Below, piece by piece: positions 58,269 to 64,000 of a stretch of DNA of 64,000 bases; position 1 is the first letter of the stretch, and each line of letters begins with the position of its first letter. The DNA comes from Maridesulfovibrio zosterae DSM 11974 (GTDB lineage Bacteria; Desulfobacterota; Desulfovibrionia; Desulfovibrionales; Desulfovibrionaceae), in contig NZ_KE384343.1 of NCBI RefSeq assembly GCF_000425265.1, positions 236,774-300,773 of the forward strand, written 5' to 3'. Both the position numbers and the translations under genes were made by a program. Under the pieces are notes generated by a model that saw only the letters and a program-made list of their open reading frames with translations, had not been told where the DNA came from and did no database searches.

Positions 58269-60185
58269 ATGAACATAAATGATTCTTCATGCGGATGCGG
58301 TGACTACCCACTTCTGCAAAAGATAAATAATCCCGCGCTGGTAAAAGAGTTGTCCAAAGAGCAGCAGATTCAGCTGGCTCAGGAGCTCAGACAGTGTATT
58401 ATCCATACTGTCTCCAAGGGCGGAGGGCATCTTGCTCCTTCACTTGGAGTTATTGAGCTGACTATAGCGCTTTTTAAGTGTTTTGATTTCAATACAGATC
58501 GTCTGGTCTGGGATGTTGGTCATCAGGCCTACGCGCATAAAATTTTGACCGGGCGTTACAAAGAATTTCATACCTTGCGTCAGAAAGACGGTATCAGCGG
58601 TTTTCCACGTATGGCAGAAAACCCGTATGATCATTTTGGTGTAGGTCATTCAAGCACATCTATTTCTGCCGCTCTGGGCATGGCTTTTGCCAGTGATATT
58701 GAAGGCGCGGGCCGTAACTGTGTTGCTGTTATCGGCGATGGTTCTATGACTGCAGGGCAGGCTTTCGAAGGTTTGAACCAGGCCGGTGGTATGAAGCGTA
58801 AGATGGTTGTCGTCCTTAATGACAATGAGATGTCAATTTCTGCTAATGTTGGTGCATTGTCATCTTATCTCAGCCGCAAACTGTCTCATCCGGTAATTAA
58901 TCGCTTTAAGAAGGATTTTGAATCTCTGCTTAAGCAGATACCAAAGATTGGTGACGACCTTGCAATGTATGCCAAACGTGGTGAAGATTCTTTTAAGAGT
59001 TTTTTCACACCGGGAATGTTGTTTGAATCTCTCGATTTCACCTATCTTGGGCCTATTGACGGGCACAACTTAGATGCTCTTGTAGATGTCTTCGAGCAGG
59101 TAAAGAAAATAGATTCTCCGGTGCTGGTACATGTTCTGACCAAGAAAGGTAAGGGATACAAGCCTGCAGAGGATAATCCGACCCATTTTCATGGAGTAGG
59201 CAGTTTTGAACCTGAAACTGGACGGGCTAAGAAATTCAAAGGCGGCCTGCCATCATATACATCTGTTTTCGGTAAAACATTATGTAAGCTGGCTGCTAAA
59301 GATAGTAAAATAATCGCAATTACCGCAGCCATGCCTGAGGGTACCGGTACAAGTGATTTTCGCGAGCAATTTCCAGAAAGGTTTGTGGATGTAGGCATCT
59401 GTGAACAACATGCCGTAACCTTTGCTGCCGGAATGGCAACTATGGGATACAAGCCTGCTGTTGCCATTTATTCAACCTTTCTTCAGAGATCATACGATCA
59501 GATTGTGCATGATGTCTGTCTGCAGAATCTTAATGTCAATTTTTTCCTTGATCGCTGTGGCTTGGTCGGAGCTGATGGTGCAACGCATCATGGTGCTTTT
59601 GATCTCTCTTATTTGCGTCATATTCCTAATCTTGTTTGTATGGCTCCCAAAGATGAGGCTGAATTAGCTCGAATGGTTGCAACTGCAATTGATTTTGATG
59701 GTCCTGCCGCAGTGCGGTATCCTAGAGGGGTAGGCATTGGCGCTATTCTGGAGGAGAATCCCCGTATTCTTGAAATCGGAGAAGGAGAACTTCTGCGCGA
59801 TGGATTTGACGGAGTGATCATCACAGTCGGCTCCAGAGTATGGCCTGCGGTTGAAGCTGTAGAAGAGCTTGATGAAGAGTTAGGAAAAGCTGTTGCAGTG
59901 TTTAATGCTCGCTTTGTTAAACCACTTCCTGAAGCACAGATTCTGGAACTTGCTTCTCGGTTCAAGAAAATTCTTATCGTAGAAGAAAATGCCATGGCTG
60001 GAGGACTCAGCTCAGCTATTATCGAAGTGTTAGTAGACAACAATGCTATTGACGGTCATGAAATAAAGCGGCTGGGAATTCCTGATGAATTTATCGAGCA
60101 TGGGACACAGCAGGAACTGCGTCATGATATTGGTATTGACACTGCTGGAATGAAAAAAGCAATGCTTGAGCTACTTGATAAATAA
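58269..60185 (+). CDS. dxs: 1-deoxy-D-xylulose-5-phosphate synthase
   Basis: A 638-aa thiamine enzyme that starts the MEP pathway from pyruvate and glyceraldehyde 3-phosphate. The N-terminal region has GGHLAPSLGVIELTIAL and WDVGHQAYAHKILTGR, and the TPP motif GDGSMTAGQAFEGLNQAG to LNDNEMSIS. The middle domain has FVDVGICEQHAVTFAAGMA and FLDRCGLVGADGATHHGAFDLSYLR. It has a short Cys-rich start (SSCGCGDYP) seen in Desulfovibrio copies. GAGG and GGGGAAG stand before ATG 58269. Confidence 0.97.
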   Translation: MNINDSSCGCGDYPLLQKINNPALVKELSKEQQIQLAQELRQCIIHTVSKGGGHLAPSLGVIELTIALFKCFDFNTDRLVWDVGHQAYAHKILTGRYKEFHTLRQKDGISGFPRMAENPYDHFGVGHSSTSISAALGMAFASDIEGAGRNCVAVIGDGSMTAGQAFEGLNQAGGMKRKMVVVLNDNEMSISANVGALSSYLSRKLSHPVINRFKKDFESLLKQIPKIGDDLAMYAKRGEDSFKSFFTPGMLFESLDFTYLGPIDGHNLDALVDVFEQVKKIDSPVLVHVLTKKGKGYKPAEDNPTHFHGVGSFEPETGRAKKFKGGLPSYTSVFGKTLCKLAAKDSKIIAITAAMPEGTGTSDFREQFPERFVDVGICEQHAVTFAAGMATMGYKPAVAIYSTFLQRSYDQIVHDVCLQNLNVNFFLDRCGLVGADGATHHGAFDLSYLRHIPNLVCMAPKDEAELARMVATAIDFDGPAAVRYPRGVGIGAILEENPRILEIGEGELLRDGFDGVIITVGSRVWPAVEAVEELDEELGKAVAVFNARFVKPLPEAQILELASRFKKILIVEENAMAGGLSSAIIEVLVDNNAIDGHEIKRLGIPDEFIEHGTQQELRHDIGIDTAGMKKAMLELLDK

Positions 60186-60259
60186 TGGATTCAGCTGATA
60201 CTTTTTTGCGATTGCTAAAGATTCAGCTATAATCTTAAAATTATATTGTTTTGCATCGA

Positions 60260-60290
60260 AACCCCTGCCGATAAATAATTGGCAGGGGTT
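60260..60290 (+). terminator. Terminator after dxs
   Basis: AACCCCTGCC pairs with GGCAGGGGTT around an 11-base loop, then TTCTTGTTT. It lies 6 bases from the stop of the convergent unknown gene and may serve both. Confidence 0.9.
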
Positions 60291-60296
60291 TCTTGT

Positions 60297-60812
60297 TTAA
60301 ATTTTCAGTAGGATCGATCCGCTTTTCGAATTGATTTCTGATGGAGAATTCTCTTTTAAGGCTTCTAGAACATCGACAGAATCGACAATAACGCCTTTTT
60401 CAAGTAACAAGGCTCCCGATTCACTGGCAACGAGATTGAAAAGTTTTACAGTAATAATGGCATTTCCTTGGCGTACCGCATCAGATGTTCTTGCACTGAT
60501 GTCGCTTCGAAAACCACTGATTACTGTGTCCCGACTCATGGCAATACCGCATATTCCTGGAAGGGCTCCAGACAGCGAAATAATATCTTGATCTTTGATT
60601 TTCACACCGTCGATATCGTCAACAGGTGAGCTGTTAACGAAAATAGCGCGAACTCTTTTTTCAGCGTAATCCGCACTGAGTCCAATCGCTTCCGTCATGA
60701 ATTCCCGGATACTCATTCCCTCAATGGCATGTATTCTCACTCCTTTTTGCAACAGTGTGATAGTCCCCGGAATACCTTTGGGAATGGTAACGGTCTTAAG
60801 TTTGCTTGTCAT
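60297..60812 (-). CDS. Conserved-looking protein of unknown function (171 aa)
   Basis: I do not recognise this protein. It has no signal peptide. It begins KLKTVTIPKGIPGTITLLQKG. A helical segment (REFMTEAIGLSADYAEKRVRA) is followed by IFVNSSPVDDIDGVKIKDQDIISLSGALPGICGIAMS, a beta-grasp-like pattern recalling ThiS/S4-type folds, then alternating hydrophobic strands (AIITVKLFNLVASESGALLLEKGVIVDS). There are many glycines at turns. GGGA lies before ATG 60812. It is a single-gene unit. A role in RNA or cofactor binding is possible but not supported. Confidence 0.75.
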   Translation of the reverse strand: MTSKLKTVTIPKGIPGTITLLQKGVRIHAIEGMSIREFMTEAIGLSADYAEKRVRAIFVNSSPVDDIDGVKIKDQDIISLSGALPGICGIAMSRDTVISGFRSDISARTSDAVRQGNAIITVKLFNLVASESGALLLEKGVIVDSVDVLEALKENSPSEINSKSGSILLKI

Positions 60813-60940
60813 TGCGTTCCCGTTGTGACAGATTAGCGGATATATATTTATTATGCTTGTATTGATATAATTATTTGTATTAATTGATGAATTATAGTGT
60901 GTAAAAAGATTATTTTTGTCAATCGGAAAACTTTAGTAAG

Positions 60941-60977
60941 AAAAAGTCCTGCCAGTTGTTTACTGGCAGGACTTTTT
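60941..60977. terminator. Terminator of the acyl-CoA ligase gene
   Basis: A perfect 16-base-pair stem (AAAAAGTCCTGCCAGT and complement) with a 5-base loop and T-runs on both sides. Confidence 0.92.
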
Positions 60978-61059
60978 CTATAGTTATTTAGATGGTGATA
61001 ATTTCAACACTTATATTGCGAAAGTATTTAAATAAGTTCGAAATAAAGTACGAACTCAT

Positions 61060-62739
61060 TTATTTTGAGTTTTTCTTTGCTTCTTCTTCGCGAAGGGCAC
61101 GACGCAGAACTTTTCCTACCATTGTTTTGGGAAGATCTTTGCGGAATTCTACCTTCCTCGGGACTTTGTACCCAGCTAACTTTTCTCTACAGTATCCGGT
61201 AACTTCTGAACGGTCCATTGACTCACCGTCTTTCAGCACAATGTATACTTTGATTATCTCGCCACGTGTTTTGTGGGGAAGACCGACCGTCACAGCCTCT
61301 TTAATTTTCGGATGTTTGTAGAGCACTTCATCTACCTCGCGAGGATAAATATTGTACCCGCTGGAAATGATCATATCCTTCTTTCTGTCAACAATATAGA
61401 AATAGCCTTCTTCATCCATGTAAGCAATATCGCCAGTGTATAACCAGCCATTTCGAAGTGTCCCCGCTGTCTCGTCAGGTTTATTGTAGTATCCTTTCAT
61501 CACCTGAGGACCTCTGATAATAAGCTCTCCCATTTTTCCAGGAGGAAGCGGTACACTACCAACCTCCATATCGACTATTGCTGCGTCGGTTGATGGAACA
61601 GGCATGCCTATAGAGCCTGGTTTCTTCTTTCCCAGAAGAGGGTTCAGGTGCGTAAGGGGTGATGCCTCAGTTAAGCCAAAACCTTCCACTATTGTTGCAC
61701 CGAAGGTTTCTTTGAATTGATTGATTGCCTCAACGGGCATGGGGGATGATCCTGAGAGACAGTATTTAACAGAGGCTACATCAAATTTATCAAGCTCTTT
61801 TTGTTGCAAAAGGGAAATATATAGAGATGGTGCTCCCGGAAAAAGAGTAGGTTTCAGTTTATCCATGGTTTTAAGTACATCCAGCGGTACATAGCGAGGG
61901 AATGGAATCATGGTTGCCCCTAACAATGTCGGGAAATTAAGACAAACAGTCAGTCCGTAAATATGAAAATATGGTAGAATACCCAACACTATTTCTCGAT
62001 CCTGACCAAGCTTGTTGAGCATTGCATGGCATTGCTGCATGTTCGCATCAAGATTTGCGTGGCTGAGGATGCAACCTTTAGATAGTCCGGTTGTGCCGCC
62101 AGTGTATTGTAATAGAGCAGTGTCTTCAGGTCTTACGTTCGCGGCGGAATATCTTTCCTTGCCTGAGCGTAAAGAATCCCATTTAATTATTGATGTTCCA
62201 TTGTATTGAACTTTAGGTGAATTCTTATCCCTCATACATTTTACCTTATATAAAATATTTAGAGGGAAATTTAGAGTGTCAGAAATGCGGGTGATGAAAA
62301 ATTTGCGTACTGGTATTTTGTCGCGTAATTTTTCAAGCTTGGACCATAGAAGATCAACCGTGATCATTATTTTGGCTCCGGAGTCGTTCAGCTGGTGAAC
62401 TATTTCCGTTTCCATATAAAGGGGGTTGGTCATTGTCACCACTCCGCCTGCTTTGAGAATAGCCCAATAGGTCATGATCATTTGTGGAGTATTGGGAAGC
62501 ATCATAGCCACTCTGTCGCCAGGTTCAAGCCCATGCTTGCGCAGATTGGCGGCCATAACTTCAACAGTCTGTTGAAGTTTGATGTAATTAATGGACCAGT
62601 TTTGAAATTCAATAGCAGTACGTTTGGGCCATTTTTCAGCAGTCATGTCCAGATATTCAAACAGTGGACGGTATGAAAAATCTATGCTCGTAGGGACATC
62701 TGAATCATAATTATCCAGCCATGGGCGACTATGTTCCAC
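61060..62739 (-). CDS. fadD: Long-chain fatty acid-CoA ligase
   Basis: A 559-aa adenylate-forming enzyme. Motifs are ALLQYTGGTTGLSKGCILSH (P-loop), ILPYFHIYGL, VEGFGLTEASPLTH, ELIIRGPQVMKGYYNKPDET, GWLYTGDIAYMDEEGYFYIVDRKKDMIISSGYNIYP (given in part) and PKTMVGKVLRR with the catalytic Lys. It activates fatty acids to acyl-CoA via acyl-AMP. The start is GTG 62739, with GGAAGG seven bases upstream. It stands alone, with a terminator at 60941. Confidence 0.94.
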   Translation of the reverse strand: MEHSRPWLDNYDSDVPTSIDFSYRPLFEYLDMTAEKWPKRTAIEFQNWSINYIKLQQTVEVMAANLRKHGLEPGDRVAMMLPNTPQMIMTYWAILKAGGVVTMTNPLYMETEIVHQLNDSGAKIMITVDLLWSKLEKLRDKIPVRKFFITRISDTLNFPLNILYKVKCMRDKNSPKVQYNGTSIIKWDSLRSGKERYSAANVRPEDTALLQYTGGTTGLSKGCILSHANLDANMQQCHAMLNKLGQDREIVLGILPYFHIYGLTVCLNFPTLLGATMIPFPRYVPLDVLKTMDKLKPTLFPGAPSLYISLLQQKELDKFDVASVKYCLSGSSPMPVEAINQFKETFGATIVEGFGLTEASPLTHLNPLLGKKKPGSIGMPVPSTDAAIVDMEVGSVPLPPGKMGELIIRGPQVMKGYYNKPDETAGTLRNGWLYTGDIAYMDEEGYFYIVDRKKDMIISSGYNIYPREVDEVLYKHPKIKEAVTVGLPHKTRGEIIKVYIVLKDGESMDRSEVTGYCREKLAGYKVPRKVEFRKDLPKTMVGKVLRRALREEEAKKNSK

Positions 62740-62793
62740 ACCAAACCTTCCATTTATTCATATATTAAAACAAGTTCCCCATATAAAAGGGAA

Positions 62794-62817
62794 GCGGCTC
62801 CTGATCAAAAGAGCCGC
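62794..62817. terminator. Terminator of the lipoprotein gene
   Basis: GCGGCTC pairs with GAGCCGC around a 10-base loop. On the minus strand it lies 44 bases past the lipoprotein stop, with TTCCCTTTTATAT behind it. Confidence 0.75.
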
Positions 62818-62860
62818 AGTATATTGATCAGTTTAGATTCTGGCAAGTTTGTATATATAT

Positions 62861-63499
62861 TTAATTCTGCGCTGAATGAGTGAAAAGCTGAAGCAGGTAA
62901 TTTGTTAAGGCCTGACCAGCTCCCTGACCGCATTGATCAAAAGGACAACCAAGACTGAAGGGGACTTCCAGAGGTCTCGGTGTTCCATGATATATTACAG
63001 AATCACGTTGCTGTTTAACTTCTTTAATAAGGACCTGCATGGTAATAAAACAGGAATCAGGACCGCTTTTTATGCGCTGAATTTCAGGGCTCCATTCATG
63101 AACTAACACAGGATATTCATTGAAATATGGCCAGTCATCAATTGAGTCGAATGCAAAACCTATTTGTTGTGACTGTGCTTGTGCGGCAAGCTTGGGTGAG
63201 ATAGATCCTATGCGTGCTTCAATAAGGTAGTTTACATCTCCCTGCGGAGTATAATTGTAGCCAACTCCCTGCAATGCCTTTATTACATTTTGTTCGATAG
63301 GAACTATTCCGGACTCAACTTTTTGAGGAGATCCATCACCATTAAGTTGAAATAATACAACATTAACATTAAATGAGCCGGGTGAAGGGTTGAAAACTGT
63401 TATCGGGACAGTTGGTTTTGTTTCATGTGAAGAACATCCTCCCATACAAATTAAAACAATAATTGTAAGCAGTTTGATAAGCCCGGAGCATTTGCACAT
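62861..63499 (-). CDS. Lipoprotein, DUF4136-like
   Basis: A 212-aa lipoprotein with lipobox MGGC (Cys 22). The body is a mixed alpha/beta domain beginning FNVNVVLFQLNG and containing VIKALQGVGYNYTPQGDVNYLIEARIGSIS, the pattern seen in small DUF4136-like outer membrane lipoproteins. It ends with a Cys pair (SLGCPFDQCGQG). Function is unknown. AGAGG precedes ATG 63499. It is a single-gene unit. Confidence 0.8.
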   Translation of the reverse strand: MCKCSGLIKLLTIIVLICMGGCSSHETKPTVPITVFNPSPGSFNVNVVLFQLNGDGSPQKVESGIVPIEQNVIKALQGVGYNYTPQGDVNYLIEARIGSISPKLAAQAQSQQIGFAFDSIDDWPYFNEYPVLVHEWSPEIQRIKSGPDSCFITMQVLIKEVKQQRDSVIYHGTPRPLEVPFSLGCPFDQCGQGAGQALTNYLLQLFTHSAQN

Positions 63500-63788
63500 A
63501 TTAACCTCTTAGTTTAGTTGGGTGGAACCAGCATAACCTGTATATGAATACAGAATCTCTAGCAATATTGAGGTTGCATTAATAGCTGGATGATATTGAT
63601 GTTTGCGGATATTATGCTAAAGTCAAAACATGCACGGGTATGGTTTATTGCTTGAAATTATATGTTTTAAGTCCAGATTTTATGGCAGAAATAGATATGT
63701 ATTTGAATAAGAATAGTAGTGATTATAAATTATTGCCTAAAGGTTAGTTCTGGAAAGAAAATGAGATGATATCTTCGGGAGTGTTGCT

Positions 63789-64000
63789 ATGGCAGATAAT
63801 GAAATTTTGCTTGATGCTGGGACGAATGAGTTTGAGATTATAGAATTTTATATTAATGAATCGGATTGTGGCCAGCATCATCGTGATTATTTCGGTATCA
63901 ATGTAGCGAAAGTTCTTGAGGTTGTAGAAGCCCCTGCGGGGTTGGAAGCTGCCGAGGGCGCTCCTCATCCGAGTTATCTTGGCACAATGTCTTTGAGAGA
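63789..64000 (+). CDS. cheV: CheV/CheW-type chemotaxis coupling protein (partial)
   Basis: The first 70 codons of an ORF that leaves the window. The sequence reads MADNEILLDAGTNEFEIIEF, then YINESDCGQHHRDYFGINVAKVLEVVEAP and HPSYLGTMSLR. A short lead before the first strand, then YFGINVxKVxEVV and the HPSxLG turn, is the CheV form of the CheW domain. CheV couples receptors to CheA and has a receiver domain at its C-terminus, which lies outside. GGGAG precedes ATG 63789. CheW alone cannot be ruled out. Confidence 0.82.
   Translation, partial: MADNEILLDAGTNEFEIIEFYINESDCGQHHRDYFGINVAKVLEVVEAPAGLEAAEGAPHPSYLGTMSLR

Overview
The window looks like a chromosome segment of a Gram-negative, anaerobic sulfate-reducing bacterium of the Desulfovibrio/Maridesulfovibrio type. 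This is inferred from gene content: a one-chain pyruvate:ferredoxin oxidoreductase, a di-haem fumarate reductase with class I fumarase and malic enzyme, a large Pta, a double-cubane reductase with its activase, and a class I adenylate cyclase-like protein. No taxonomic search was possible.

Layout. Bases 1-2412 (minus) hold the N-terminal part of a large adenylate cyclase-like protein with pentapeptide repeats, cut by the window edge. Bases 2.5-8.3 kb are housekeeping: rlmD, a small conserved gene, rlpA, fxsA, a TauE/SafE permease, a small ORF interrupted by an in-frame TGA, and a five-domain S1 protein. Bases 8.4-10.6 kb hold an activase and double-cubane reductase pair, and 10.8-12.4 kb a kinase-fold protein resembling SidJ glutamylases. 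Bases 12.4-20.2 kb hold the envelope pair pbpC and alpha-2-macroglobulin. Bases 20.4-23.3 kb hold a lone Rossmann protein and a Cache/PAS histidine kinase.

Two identical tRNA-Arg(ACG) genes at 23.5 and 26.9 kb bracket a small acquired segment with 30-bp direct repeats, transposase remnants and an AraC regulator plus aldehyde reductase pair. Bases 27-29.8 kb hold a TetR regulator and an MFS-ApbE fusion. Bases 30.9-38.7 kb form a C4-dicarboxylate cluster: fumarate reductase CAB, fumarase alpha/beta, malic enzyme and a DASS transporter. These would together take up fumarate or malate, then disproportionate or respire it to succinate and pyruvate. Bases 39.4-45.3 kb hold pta and PFOR, which turn pyruvate into acetyl phosphate.

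Bases 45.4-46.8 kb hold a RimB/RimK pair, 47.1-48.5 kb a PAPS-reductase-like protein and a divergent uracil-DNA glycosylase. Bases 48.8-51.6 kb carry the most unusual locus: three small secreted Gly/Asn-rich proteins with shared motifs, followed by a CsgG-like lipoprotein with peptidoglycan-binding and TPR regions. I read it as a non-canonical curli-like fibre export system. Bases 51.7-60.2 kb are isoprenoid and housekeeping genes (ispG-proS; xseA-M23 peptidase-xseB-ispA-dxs). The end has an unknown 171-aa protein, a long-chain acyl-CoA ligase, a lipoprotein and the start of a CheV/CheW-type protein. Strong intrinsic terminators separate most units. No rRNA genes or CRISPR arrays were seen.
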